DNA of 47,341 nt from JAJBWD01 sp041670885 (GTDB lineage Bacteria; Bacillota; Clostridia; Clostridiales; Clostridiaceae). The notes under the pieces were generated by a model that saw only the letters and a program-made list of their open reading frames with translations, had not been told where the DNA came from and made no database searches. Shown piece by piece: positions 32,653 through 41,924 of this stretch. Both the position numbers and the translations under genes were made by a program. The stretch spans positions 1 to 47,341 of the forward strand of contig JBAXYJ010000002.1 in the NCBI GenBank assembly GCA_041670885.1. The letters are read 5' to 3'. Numbering within the stretch: the stretch's first letter is position 1; each line of letters begins with the position of its first letter.

Positions 32653-34080
32653 TTATGCTGCTGCCTCATTTTCCGAAGCCTTTTTTTTGCTTGCTGCTAT
32701 TAAGAATATTGCAAGAGCTGCAACAGCTGCTGCTATTCCTGCTGGATAGGAAATAGCTGTAGCTAATTTGAATCCTTCTGGTGCCATCAGTATGTATGTG
32801 ATTGAAACTGCTGTCATAAATGTGGCAGGAACAGTCGCAATCCAGTGGAATCTCTTATTAACTACCAGATACATTGCGCTGGCCCAAAGAACTATCATTG
32901 CCAATGTCTGATTTGACCAAGCAAAATATCTCCAAATAATATCGAAATTTATTTTAGTTAATATAAATCCTATAATAAAAAGTGGAATACTTATCATAAA
33001 TCTATTTTTAATTGGTCCCTGCTTATAGTTTAAGAAATCTGCAATTGTAAGTCTGGCACTTCTAAATGCTGTATCTCCGGAAGTTACCGGGCAGGCTACA
33101 ACACCAAGTATAGCTAATGCTCCTCCAACTTTTCCGAGAAGTGTATTTGATATGGTACTAACTACCCAACCTTGTCCGCCATGAGCTGCCATTTGCTTTG
33201 CTAATTCTCCTGTGCTGCCGAAGAATGCCATAGCTGCAGCCGCCCATATTAGAGCAACAATGCCTTCAGCCAGCATAGCACCGTAAAATATCTTTCTTCC
33301 CTGCTTTTCACTTGTTATACATCTTGCCATTAAAGGAGACTGAGTTGAATGGAAGCCTGATATTGCTCCGCAGGCAATTGTTATAAACATTAAAGGCCAG
33401 ATCGGCAGATTCTTAGGGTGCAGATTTGTTAATGTTATTTCCGGAATATTATATCCGCCAAAAATTATACCGCCGCTTACACCAAGTGCCATTACTAATA
33501 GTGCTAAGCCAAATATAGGATATATTTTTCCTATAAGCTTGTCTATTGGAAGCAGTGTAGCAAGTACATAGTAAGCAAATATTACATAAATCCAGAAGAC
33601 TTTGTTTAATGCTGCTGGTGTTAGTCCTGCCAATAGAGCTGCAGGTCCTGTAATAAATACAACTCCAACGAGGACAAGAACTACTACTGAAAAACCTCTC
33701 ATGAAGTTTTTAAATCCAGGTCCCAGATATTTTCCAACAACCTCTGGAATACTTGCTCCATCATGTCTTGCTGAAAGCATTCCAGAAAAATAATCATGAA
33801 CGCCGCCGGCAAATATGGATCCTAGAACTATCCATAAAAATGCTGCCGGTCCCCAAAGAGCTCCGGATATAGCACCAAATATTGGGCCGAGTCCTGCAAT
33901 GTTTAAGAATTGAACTAGAAATATTCTCCACCCTGACATTGGTACATAGTCAACGCCATCTTCCATTCTTAAAGCCGGAGTTTTAATACTGTCATCAGCT
34001 CCAAAAATCTTTTCAACTATCTTACCATAAGTAAAGTAAGCAATAATAAGTGCAGCAATAGATAATATAAACGATTTCAT
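32653..34080 (-). CDS. cstA: CstA-family transporter (carbon starvation/pyruvate or peptide uptake)
   Basis: A 475-residue, about 12-segment carrier. It opens with the CstA signature (GWRIFLVQFLNIAGLGPIFG, then HDYFSGMLSARHDGASIPE). It is shorter than E. coli CstA/BtsT (about 700), mainly at the C-terminus, as in many Firmicutes. Family members import pyruvate or peptides. The adjoining LytS/LytTR pair matches the E. coli BtsS/BtsR-BtsT layout, so pyruvate is the best inferred substrate. GGAGGATAC precedes the ATG, and the promoter region holds a likely LytTR-type repeat. Confidence 0.9.
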   Translation of the reverse strand: MKSFILSIAALIIAYFTYGKIVEKIFGADDSIKTPALRMEDGVDYVPMSGWRIFLVQFLNIAGLGPIFGAISGALWGPAAFLWIVLGSIFAGGVHDYFSGMLSARHDGASIPEVVGKYLGPGFKNFMRGFSVVVLVLVGVVFITGPAALLAGLTPAALNKVFWIYVIFAYYVLATLLPIDKLIGKIYPIFGLALLVMALGVSGGIIFGGYNIPEITLTNLHPKNLPIWPLMFITIACGAISGFHSTQSPLMARCITSEKQGRKIFYGAMLAEGIVALIWAAAAMAFFGSTGELAKQMAAHGGQGWVVSTISNTLLGKVGGALAILGVVACPVTSGDTAFRSARLTIADFLNYKQGPIKNRFMISIPLFIIGFILTKINFDIIWRYFAWSNQTLAMIVLWASAMYLVVNKRFHWIATVPATFMTAVSITYILMAPEGFKLATAISYPAGIAAAVAALAIFLIAASKKKASENEAAA

Positions 34081-34151
34081 TTGTATCCTCCTTTTATATA
34101 ATTATTACAATTCAATTATATATAAAAGAGTCATAAAAGCATTAATATATG

Positions 34152-34181
34152 TACCAAATGACAAAATCCCTGCACAAAATG
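34152..34181 (-). promoter_or_regulatory. Candidate LytTR binding site upstream of cstA
   Basis: Two direct repeats, read on the plus strand as taccaaatg (34152-34160) and cacaaaatg (34173-34181), start exactly 21 bases apart, the two-helical-turn spacing used by LytTR regulators. Downstream, on the minus strand, a TATAAT lies near 34120 with no good -35 box, as expected for an activator-dependent promoter. Confidence 0.5.
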
Positions 34182-34183
34182 CA

Positions 34184-34888
34184 TTATATGCCCATTTTTT
34201 GTCTGAAATCGTTTATATTGTTTCGGCTTACAGGAATATCAGCATCTATTCCTCGAAGCTTTATAACATATGTATTATTAAACCAGGGAGTAATTTCGGT
34301 TATTTTATCTAAGTTTACTATATAAGAACGATGACACCTGAAAAAATTTGATTCAGGAAGTTTTTTTGAAAAATCAGATATAGCAGATATAATTTCAAAT
34401 TTATCATCCTTACTATATATAGATACCTTTCTTTCATTAGCTTCAATGTAACATATGTCATCTATATTTATTACTATCATTTTATCATTTTTCCACAGAG
34501 TTATTTTATTACTTGGCGCTGACTTATTAATACTGCATTTTTCCAGGCGATGAACCGCTGTTATTATTCTATTTTCTGAATAGGGCTTTAGAATATAATC
34601 AAAGGCTTCAACCTCAAAGGCATCTATTGCATATTCCGGATGAGCTGTTATAAAAACCACCTTAGGCTTATCTTCCATACTTTTTATTATTTTGCCAAGA
34701 GTAATTCCATCCAGGTTAGGCATGCTTATGTCTAAAAATATTATATCCATCTGATTATTTTGAATATATTTAAGTGCTTTTATGCTGTCATCGAACTCTT
34801 CAGTAATTTTTATACTGCTGAAGGTTTTTATAAAGTAGGCAAGTTCTTTTCTTGCAGGATACTCATCTTCAACAATGATGCAATTCAC
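34184..34888 (-). CDS. LytTR-family response regulator
   Basis: A 234-residue regulator. The receiver domain (1-120) has acidic ED at 7-8, phospho-acceptor Asp53 in FLDISMPNLDG, and Lys in ILKPYS. The LytTR DNA-binding domain (about 130-232) has ICYIEANERKVSIY and FFRCHRSYIVNLDKI. The start is GTG at 34888, seven bases after GGGAG. The nearby ATG runs straight into a stop. It lies 4 bases after the sensor kinase gene. Confidence 0.94.
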   Translation of the reverse strand: MNCIIVEDEYPARKELAYFIKTFSSIKITEEFDDSIKALKYIQNNQMDIIFLDISMPNLDGITLGKIIKSMEDKPKVVFITAHPEYAIDAFEVEAFDYILKPYSENRIITAVHRLEKCSINKSAPSNKITLWKNDKMIVINIDDICYIEANERKVSIYSKDDKFEIISAISDFSKKLPESNFFRCHRSYIVNLDKITEITPWFNNTYVIKLRGIDADIPVSRNNINDFRQKMGI

Positions 34889-34892
34889 ATTA

Positions 34893-36557
34893 TCACTCCC
34901 TTATAGTATGAACCGTAAAGCTTATTTTTGTTCCTTTTTTTAATCTTTCTATATTAAGACCTTTGCCGTATAAATTTTTAAGTCTATTGTTAACATTTGT
35001 CATTCCTATCTTGCTTTCCATCATAATACCCTTATATACTTTTTCTATTATATCTTCATTTATTCCTATTCCATCATCTTCAATCGAAATATATATTTTA
35101 CCATTTTCTATAGGATAAGCACTTACGATTATAGTTCCTGCACCTTTTATGCCATGTCTTATAGCGTTTTCAACAATTGGCTGAATAATAAGTGATGGAA
35201 CTTTTATGTCTATATTCTCTGCAATATTAAAAATTACATTCAGGTTATCTCCAAATCTTGCTTTTTCAACTTCCAGATATGTTTTAACCTGATCTAATTC
35301 TCTGCTCAGCTCCACATAGGAATTGCTGTAATCCAGATTATACCTTAAATATGAGGTTAAATTTATAATAAGACTTCTTGCTTTATTTGGATCATACCTT
35401 AAGAAAGATATGATTGTATTAAATGCATTAAAAAGAAAATGAGGATTGATTTGAGCCTGCAGCGCTTTTAATTCTGCCTTGGATGCCATATCCTTAAGCT
35501 TATTCACCTTGCTTATTTCGTACTGGGTAGAAATAAGCTGAGATAATCCTATTACCAGATTTGTAGTTCTGTAGGTAACAGCATTTTTCTTTGCATAAAA
35601 TATTTTTAATGCTCCTATTACCTCATCTCCATCTTTTAAAGGAGCTATTATAGCAGATTTGAGAGGGCATAAAGGCTCTGAGCAGCCAATTTCTTCAGGA
35701 CTATTTAAAGCAATTACAATTCCTTCCCTAATTGCCTTTTTTGTACCTTCATTCATTAAGCTATTGCCTTTTATATGATGGTCTGACCCTAATCCTACAT
35801 GTGAGACTATGGTATTCTTATCAGTTATGGAAACTGCAGCAGCTCCTGTTGAGTCTTTGATAATTTGGCATATCTTATCATTGGAATCCGCAGTAATATC
35901 TCTGAAGTATGGAAGGGTTTTACTTGCAATTTCTAAAGCAAGTTTTGCCTGCTCAGCAGCAATCCTATCCTTCTCTTTGAAATAATTCTGAATAAGGACT
36001 ATTAATAAAAATATTCCTATACCATTTGTCAGGCTCATTGGCAAATAAATACTCTTTACTATTGATAAAGCGCTGCTGTAAGGTTTTGATAATATAAGAA
36101 TAAGAATCATTTCCAAACTTTCTACTAATATACCCCCTATTAAGCCATAGAATTTTTTATTGTCTTCTCCAGCTCTTTTATATATATAAGCAGATACAAA
36201 TCCAGCTGTTATAGTTGTAATTGTACAGGGGACAGATGTTATTCCTCCAAAATCTATAAATAAACGATGAAAGCCTGCAATAATGCCTGCAAATATCCCA
36301 ACAATTGGTCCAAACAGAATACCTCCTGCCATAACTCCAACAATCCTGGTGTTGGCAATGGCACCGTTTACTTCTGTACCTGCATAGGTCCCTACAATTC
36401 CAAAACCTCCAAATATAATAGTTAAAATTATTATGTCCCTTTTTCTATACTCATCTTTTCGAAATATATTTTTAAAAAGACTCAGGTTTGAAATAATAAA
36501 TGCCATAACAAGAATAAATATAAAATTGTTAGTAAGGTTTTTCAATAAAATTATCAT
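34893..36557 (-). CDS. LytS/BtsS-type sensor histidine kinase
   Basis: A 554-residue kinase. The N-terminal 5TMR-LYT membrane domain (about 1-200) has the conserved GGxxxGPxxG pattern (AGGILFGPIVGIFAG). A GAF-like domain (about 215-345) holds the CSEPLCPLKSAI stretch. The His_kinase domain has His373 in INPHFLFNAFNT. HATPase_c has IVENAIRHGIKG and EDDGIGI. Kinases of this type sense pyruvate (BtsS) or envelope/amino-acid cues. It starts only 30 bases after the accA stop and just past the fab operon terminator, with no promoter visible in that gap. Confidence 0.94.
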   Translation of the reverse strand: MIILLKNLTNNFIFILVMAFIISNLSLFKNIFRKDEYRKRDIIILTIIFGGFGIVGTYAGTEVNGAIANTRIVGVMAGGILFGPIVGIFAGIIAGFHRLFIDFGGITSVPCTITTITAGFVSAYIYKRAGEDNKKFYGLIGGILVESLEMILILILSKPYSSALSIVKSIYLPMSLTNGIGIFLLIVLIQNYFKEKDRIAAEQAKLALEIASKTLPYFRDITADSNDKICQIIKDSTGAAAVSITDKNTIVSHVGLGSDHHIKGNSLMNEGTKKAIREGIVIALNSPEEIGCSEPLCPLKSAIIAPLKDGDEVIGALKIFYAKKNAVTYRTTNLVIGLSQLISTQYEISKVNKLKDMASKAELKALQAQINPHFLFNAFNTIISFLRYDPNKARSLIINLTSYLRYNLDYSNSYVELSRELDQVKTYLEVEKARFGDNLNVIFNIAENIDIKVPSLIIQPIVENAIRHGIKGAGTIIVSAYPIENGKIYISIEDDGIGINEDIIEKVYKGIMMESKIGMTNVNNRLKNLYGKGLNIERLKKGTKISFTVHTIRE

Positions 36558-36571
36558 ATGTATCTCCCACC

Positions 36572-36601
36572 AAAAAATGAAGATGACTTAGCCATCTTCA
36601 T
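36572..36601 (-). terminator. Terminator of the fatty-acid operon, fused to the accA stop
   Basis: Minus strand 9-base-pair hairpin atgaagatg / catcttcat (36601-36593 with 36585-36577) followed by six U. The accA stop codon lies in the loop. lytS begins 15 bases beyond. Confidence 0.85.
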
Positions 36602-37541
36602 ACTCACCTATTTTTCTTATCTTTTCATATCTTAAATTAATTATATCAAAGCTGCTTAATTTAGTTAAATACTTAAGCTCTTTTTCTATTACCATTTTTA
36701 TTTCAGCAGCTGTTTTGTATATATCTCTATGAGCTCCACCCAATGGCTCTTTTATTATACCATCGATGATTTTAAGCTGCAACAGGTCCTGGGCTGTTAT
36801 CCTCATTATGCCTGCTGCCTCTTTTGCCCTGGAGCTGTCCTTCCATAAGATTGAAGCAAATCCTTCCGGTGAAAGCAGTGAATAAATGGAGTGCTCCAGC
36901 ATATATACTCTTTCAGAAGCTGCTAAGGCTAAAGCTCCGCCGCTTCCTCCTTCTCCAATTATTATGGAAATAATGGGAGTTTTAATTCCTGCCATCTCTA
37001 AAAGATTTCTTCCTATAGCTTCTCCCTGACCCCGCTCTTCTGCTCCTATGCCGCAAAAAGCTCCGGGAGTATCAATAAAACATATAATAGGTCTTTTAAA
37101 CTTTTCAGCCTGCTTCATAAGCCGAAGTGACTTCCTGTAGCCTTCAGGATTTACCATGCCAAAGTTTCTCTTAATGTTATCCTTTGTATTCATTCCCTTT
37201 TGCTGTCCTATAACTGTTACAGGAATTCCATTAAACGAAGCAATTCCACCTACTAATGCCTTGTCATCTCCAAAATATCTGTCTCCATGAAGCTCAACGA
37301 AATCATCAAAGATACTGTTTATATAATGAAGGGCAGTAGGTCTTTCCACAAGCCTTGCAATAGTCAGCTTATCCCAGGGAGTTAATTTGCTGTAAAACTC
37401 CAGCTCCATTTTTTTAACTTTTGCTTCTAAAAGATTTATTTCATCATCTAAATTTATTTTTTCTGTTTCTGATAACTTTTTTAAATCTTCTATTTTATTA
37501 ACCAGTTCTTTTTTGCTTTTTTCAAACTCAATATAGGACAT
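36588..37541 (-). CDS. accA: Acetyl-CoA carboxylase carboxyltransferase alpha subunit
   Basis: With AccD transfers CO2 from biotin to acetyl-CoA, making malonyl-CoA. The 317 residues have the N-terminal coiled coil (about 1-55) and the crotonase-like core with FGMVNPEGYRKSLRLM. The oxyanion-forming GEGGSGGALAL lies near residue 195. The ATG overlaps the accD stop (TAATG), coupling translation of the two halves of the enzyme. Last gene of the fab operon. Confidence 0.97.
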   Translation of the reverse strand: MSYIEFEKSKKELVNKIEDLKKLSETEKINLDDEINLLEAKVKKMELEFYSKLTPWDKLTIARLVERPTALHYINSIFDDFVELHGDRYFGDDKALVGGIASFNGIPVTVIGQQKGMNTKDNIKRNFGMVNPEGYRKSLRLMKQAEKFKRPIICFIDTPGAFCGIGAEERGQGEAIGRNLLEMAGIKTPIISIIIGEGGSGGALALAASERVYMLEHSIYSLLSPEGFASILWKDSSRAKEAAGIMRITAQDLLQLKIIDGIIKEPLGGAHRDIYKTAAEIKMVIEKELKYLTKLSSFDIINLRYEKIRKIGEYEDG

Positions 37542-38416
37542 TATTTCACCTCCTGAAATTTATGAAGGCGAAGGATAGAAGATAGAGTTTCCTTCATAGA
37601 GCCTCTGGGAACTATAATATCTATAAATCCCTTTTCCAAGGCAAACTCAGCCTTCTGGAATTCATTCGGCAGCTTTTGCTTTATGGTCTGCTCTATTACT
37701 CTTCTTCCAGCAAAGCCTATTATTGCATCAGGTTCAGATAATACAATATCTGCTACCTGGGCAAAAGAAGCGGAAACTCCTCCCGTAGTTGGGTCTGTTA
37801 TTACTGATATGTATAAATTTCCTGCCTGATTAAGCCTGTTAAGGGCAGATGTGGTTTTTGCCATCTGAAGAAGTGACAGCATGCCTTCCTGCATTCTGGC
37901 TCCACCGGATGCTGTAAATATTATTATAGGAAGCTTTTTATCTATGGCAGTCTCAATGGCTCTTGTAACTTTTTCTCCTACCACGCTTCCCATACTTCCC
38001 ATAATGAAATTACTGTCCATAACAGCTAAAACTGCCGGATTTCCGTTTATCTCACATATCCCGGTAACTACAGCCTCATTTATCCCTGTCTTTTCTATAA
38101 GTGAACTTATCTTATCTTCATAGCCAGGATAATTTAAAGGGTTTTTACTTTTAATGTTTCCATTTATCTCAATAAAACTTCCTTCATCTGCAATTTCAAT
38201 TACTCTTTCTTTAGCACCTATCCTGAAATGATGGCCGCATTTTTTGCAGACACTTAAGTTTTTTTCCAAATCCTCTTTATATATGGTACATGTGCATTTT
38301 GGGCACTTAACCCACATTCCATCAGGAATATTGGGAATGGTTTTAGTTCCCTTTATTGTATTTTCTTCTTTAAGGGTTATATATTTATTTTTTTTAAACA
38401 GTCCATTAAATTTCAT
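37541..38416 (-). CDS. accD: Acetyl-CoA carboxylase carboxyltransferase beta subunit
   Basis: Partner of AccA. The 291 residues carry a four-cysteine zinc ribbon (Cys38, Cys41, Cys57, Cys60). The carboxyltransferase core follows, with TASGGARMQEGMLSLLQMAKT (shown in part) and PTTGGVSASFA. Lies 11 bases after accC and overlaps accA by one base. Confidence 0.97.
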   Translation of the reverse strand: MKFNGLFKKNKYITLKEENTIKGTKTIPNIPDGMWVKCPKCTCTIYKEDLEKNLSVCKKCGHHFRIGAKERVIEIADEGSFIEINGNIKSKNPLNYPGYEDKISSLIEKTGINEAVVTGICEINGNPAVLAVMDSNFIMGSMGSVVGEKVTRAIETAIDKKLPIIIFTASGGARMQEGMLSLLQMAKTTSALNRLNQAGNLYISVITDPTTGGVSASFAQVADIVLSEPDAIIGFAGRRVIEQTIKQKLPNEFQKAEFALEKGFIDIIVPRGSMKETLSSILRLHKFQEVK

Positions 38417-38427
38417 AGGCTCACCAC

Positions 38428-39777
38428 CTAAATATTATTAGAAAGTTCATTCTTAACAAATGATGTATTATAATTTCCAGATATAAATACCGGATTTTCC
38501 AGTATAGAAAGCTGATATTCTATATTAGTATCAATACCCTGAATTAAGTATTCTCCAAGAGCTCTTTTCATTCTGGCTATTGCTTCCTCTCTGTCTCTTC
38601 CGTAGGCTATCAGCTTTCCAATCATGGAATCATAAAGAGGTGATATACTGTAGCCCTCATAAACTGCAGAATCAAGTCTTATACCAGGTCCCCCGGGTGA
38701 TATTAGTTTAGTTATCTTTCCTGGAGATGGTCTGAAATCAAGGGATGTATTTTCTGCATTAATCCTGCACTCTATGGCAGCTCCATTGATTTTTATCATT
38801 TCCTGGGTAATATTTAATCTTTCACCTGCTGCTATTTTTATCTGCTCTTTTACCAGATCAATTCCTGTTACAGTTTCTGTTATTCCATGTTCTACCTGGA
38901 TTCTTGTGTTCATTTCCATGAAGTAAAAATTGTAGTTTTTATCTAATAGAAACTCAATTGTTCCTGCATTTTCATAATTAACTGCCTTTGCCGCTTTTAT
39001 TGCTGCAGCACCCATTTTCCACCTTACTTCATCCTTCATTACAGGAGATGGAGCTTCTTCAATTACCTTTTGATTTCGCCTTTGAACAGAGCAGTCTCTC
39101 TCTCCAAGATGAATTACATTACCAAACTTATCTCCAAGAATCTGGAACTCTATATGCTTTGGTTCTTCGATAAACTTTTCTACATATACATCATCATCAC
39201 CGAAGGAAGCAAGGGCTTCCCCCTTAGCCATGGTGTATCCTTTTACGAACTCTTCCTTTGAATAGCATAGTCTCATACCTTTACCGCCGCCGCCGGCAGA
39301 TGCTTTTATAAGAACCGGGTATCCCATCTTTTCTGCTATTTCGAGTCCTTCTTCCACTGTATCTATTATTCCGTCTGATCCTATAATAATTGGAACTCCG
39401 GCTTTTTTCATAATGTCCTTAGCCTGAGCCTTGTTGCCCATTTTATCAATTATTTCAGGGCTGGGTCCTATAAATATTATGTTACAGTCCCTGCACATTT
39501 TAGCAAACTTACTGTTTTCAGAAAGAAACCCAAACCCTGGATGGATAGCCTCAGCTCCGGTTAAAACTGTAGCACTTATTATGTTTTCTACGTTAAGATA
39601 AGAGTCCTTTGATCTGGGACCCCCAACGCAGACAGCTTCATCTGCTAAGCTTGTATGAAGAGCGTCCCTGTCCGCTTCGGAATATACTGCAACTGTTTCT
39701 ATACCAAGCTCCCGGGCAGCTCTTATTATCCTAACTGCTATCTCTCCTCTGTTTGCTATAAGTATCTTTTTGAACAT
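38428..39777 (-). CDS. accC: Acetyl-CoA carboxylase, biotin carboxylase subunit
   Basis: Carboxylates biotin on AccB using ATP and bicarbonate. The 449 residues show the N-terminal MFKKILIANRGEIAVRIIRA, the ATP-grasp glycine loop GGGGKGMR (about 163-170) and the catalytic region EMNTRIQVEHGITE. A C-terminal carboxylase domain closes it. The ATG abuts the fabZ stop (TAAATG), with the ribosome site inside the end of fabZ, so the genes are coupled. Confidence 0.97.
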   Translation of the reverse strand: MFKKILIANRGEIAVRIIRAARELGIETVAVYSEADRDALHTSLADEAVCVGGPRSKDSYLNVENIISATVLTGAEAIHPGFGFLSENSKFAKMCRDCNIIFIGPSPEIIDKMGNKAQAKDIMKKAGVPIIIGSDGIIDTVEEGLEIAEKMGYPVLIKASAGGGGKGMRLCYSKEEFVKGYTMAKGEALASFGDDDVYVEKFIEEPKHIEFQILGDKFGNVIHLGERDCSVQRRNQKVIEEAPSPVMKDEVRWKMGAAAIKAAKAVNYENAGTIEFLLDKNYNFYFMEMNTRIQVEHGITETVTGIDLVKEQIKIAAGERLNITQEMIKINGAAIECRINAENTSLDFRPSPGKITKLISPGGPGIRLDSAVYEGYSISPLYDSMIGKLIAYGRDREEAIARMKRALGEYLIQGIDTNIEYQLSILENPVFISGNYNTSFVKNELSNNI

Positions 39778-40206
39778 TTAGTTACCTCCTATGGCAAATA
39801 AAAGCTCTGCCTGACAGGCAAGTTTCCCGTCAACATAAGCTGCAGCCTTTCCAATTCCTGCAGGTCCCTTAATTTTTATTATTTCTACTTCTAACTTAAG
39901 TGTATCTCCTGGAATCACCTTTTTTCTGAATCTGGCACTTTTTATTCCGCCGAAATATGCTGTTTTCCCCTGAAAGGACTCATGAGAAAGCATAGCAACA
40001 GCTCCCAGCTGAGCTAATGCTTCGATTATCAGAACTCCCGGCATAACAGGTTCATTTGGGAAATGTCCCTGAAAAAAGTATTCATTAAAGGTTACATTTT
40101 TTATTCCAACTGCTCTTTTTAATGGTTCTACCTCTAATACTCTGTCTATAAGCAGGAAAGGATATCTATGAGGCAGAATTTTTTCTATATCTTTTATTTC
40201 AAGCAT
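39778..40206 (-). CDS. fabZ: 3-hydroxyacyl-ACP dehydratase
   Basis: Removes water from 3-hydroxyacyl-ACP. The 142-residue hot-dog fold protein has LPHRYPFLLIDRV and the active site GHFPNEPVMPGVLIIEALAQ, with His48 and Glu62. No FabA homologue lies in the cluster. Unsaturated fatty-acid synthesis, if any, must use another route such as a bifunctional FabZ or a FabK/FabN-type solution. Confidence 0.96.
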   Translation of the reverse strand: MLEIKDIEKILPHRYPFLLIDRVLEVEPLKRAVGIKNVTFNEYFFQGHFPNEPVMPGVLIIEALAQLGAVAMLSHESFQGKTAYFGGIKSARFRKKVIPGDTLKLEVEIIKIKGPAGIGKAAAYVDGKLACQAELLFAIGGN

Positions 40207-40214
40207 AATTTCAC

Positions 40215-40667
40215 CTACTTCTCTTTTTTAATTTTGAATATTACTTCTCCAAATTCTACCATGCTCTCATTTTCACAGAGAACCTCCAGTACTTCTCCAT
40301 CAGCTTCTGCTTCAATTTCATTCATCAGCTTCATGGCTTCTATAATGCAGAGTGTATCTCCCTTTTTCACCTTTGATCCTGCAGTTACAAAAGCTGGAGC
40401 ATCCGGTGAAGATGAAGTATATAAGGTTCCAACTATGGGGGATTTTACAAGGATTATATTCTTATCCTCCAAAATCTCTGCTTCCTTAGTGTGAATTACT
40501 GCAGGCGCTGCCTCAGTTAATGCTTTCTTAGGCTGAGGCATCTCTGCATATTGGACAGCTGTTTCTTTTTTAATTATCAGCTTAAAATTATCTTTTTCAT
40601 ACTCAAAATGAGAAAGGCTTGATTTATCTAATTTATCAATCAGCTTTTCTATATCTTTATAATCCAT
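40215..40667 (-). CDS. accB: Biotin carboxyl carrier protein of acetyl-CoA carboxylase
   Basis: Carries biotin between the two half-reactions of acetyl-CoA carboxylase. It has 150 residues: an N-terminal helical segment, an alanine/proline linker (about 43-65) and a C-terminal biotinyl domain with Lys113 in EAMKLMNE. Lies between fabF and fabZ with gaps of 9 and 8 bases. Confidence 0.96.
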   Translation of the reverse strand: MDYKDIEKLIDKLDKSSLSHFEYEKDNFKLIIKKETAVQYAEMPQPKKALTEAAPAVIHTKEAEILEDKNIILVKSPIVGTLYTSSSPDAPAFVTAGSKVKKGDTLCIIEAMKLMNEIEAEADGEVLEVLCENESMVEFGEVIFKIKKEK

Positions 40668-40676
40668 AATATCCTC

Positions 40677-41912
40677 CTATTCCCACTTTTTAAAAGCAAG
40701 AACTGCATTATGTCCGCCAAATCCCAGAGAAGTAGATATAGCATATTTAAGTTCTTTTTCTCTTCCCTTATTTGGTACATAATCTAAATCGCATTCTTCG
40801 TCAGATACCTTATAGCCTATAGTAGGTGGGATAAATCCATCCTGTAATGCTTTTATGCAGACAATAGCCTCGATGGCTCCTGTAGCTCCAAGGAGATGTC
40901 CGGTCATTGATTTTGTGGATGATACCGGAATCTTATATGCTAAATCTCCAAATACTGTTTTTATGGCTGCTGTCTCATTTCTGTCATTGTAATGAGTACT
41001 GGTTCCATGAGCATTTATATAAGATACCTCTTCTTTTTTTAGACTACCGTCATTTAAGGCTCTTTCTATTGCTCTTACTGCTCCCTCTCCGCCTTCAGCC
41101 GGTGCTGTCATATGATAAGCATCACAGGTTGAACCGTAGCCCACTATCTCTCCATATATTTTAGCTTTTCTTGAAACAGCGCTTTCTAAGGATTCTATAA
41201 ATAATACTCCTGAACCTTCTCCCATAACAAATCCGCTTCTTTCCTTATCAAAGGGGATTGAAGCTCTCTCCTTATCATCTGATGTACATAAAGCTGTTAA
41301 GTTTGAAAATCCGGCAAGAGCAACCGGTGTTATGGAAGCCTCAGCTCCCCCTGTTAACATATAGTCCTCATAGCCGTCCCTTATAAGCCTAAAAGCGTTA
41401 CCTACAGCGTTAGTTCCTGTAGCACAGGCAGTTGCAACGCATTCTGCTGTTCCTTTTGCTCCAAATAATATGGCAGTATTTCCTGATGCCATATTTGATA
41501 TCATCATAGGGATAAAAAGAGGTGATACCCTGTTAGGTCCTTTTGTAGTGAGTACTGCTATCTGATCTTCCATGGTCTTAAGACCGCCTATGCCTGAGCC
41601 TATCATTACTCCAAATCTATTTTTATCTATACTTTCCAAATCTATATTTGAATCTTTTATTGCCTGCTTTGAAGCTGCTATTGCAAACTGACAAAACCTA
41701 TCCATCCTTTTTGCTTCTTTTCTATCCAGGTAATCCTCAGGTTTAAAGTCCTTTACCTCTGCTGCCAGTTTTGCTTTGAAATTTTTTGTATCAAAGGATT
41801 TTATAAAATCTATTCCGTTTTTTCCTTCTTTAAGCGAAGCCCAGAAGTCTTCAACATTATTTCCAACAGGAGTTATTGCTCCCATTCCAGTAACTACAAC
41901 TCTTCTTTTCAT
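40677..41912 (-). CDS. fabF: 3-oxoacyl-ACP synthase II
   Basis: Elongates acyl-ACP with malonyl-ACP. The 411 residues have the thiolase fold with Cys163 in TACATGTNAVG, the same number as in E. coli. The two histidines lie in NAHGTSTHYND and STKSMTGHLLGATG. Part of the single fab operon; it lies 12 bases after fabG. Confidence 0.97.
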   Translation of the reverse strand: MKRRVVVTGMGAITPVGNNVEDFWASLKEGKNGIDFIKSFDTKNFKAKLAAEVKDFKPEDYLDRKEAKRMDRFCQFAIAASKQAIKDSNIDLESIDKNRFGVMIGSGIGGLKTMEDQIAVLTTKGPNRVSPLFIPMMISNMASGNTAILFGAKGTAECVATACATGTNAVGNAFRLIRDGYEDYMLTGGAEASITPVALAGFSNLTALCTSDDKERASIPFDKERSGFVMGEGSGVLFIESLESAVSRKAKIYGEIVGYGSTCDAYHMTAPAEGGEGAVRAIERALNDGSLKKEEVSYINAHGTSTHYNDRNETAAIKTVFGDLAYKIPVSSTKSMTGHLLGATGAIEAIVCIKALQDGFIPPTIGYKVSDEECDLDYVPNKGREKELKYAISTSLGFGGHNAVLAFKKWE

Positions 41913-41924
41913 TATTTCACCTTC

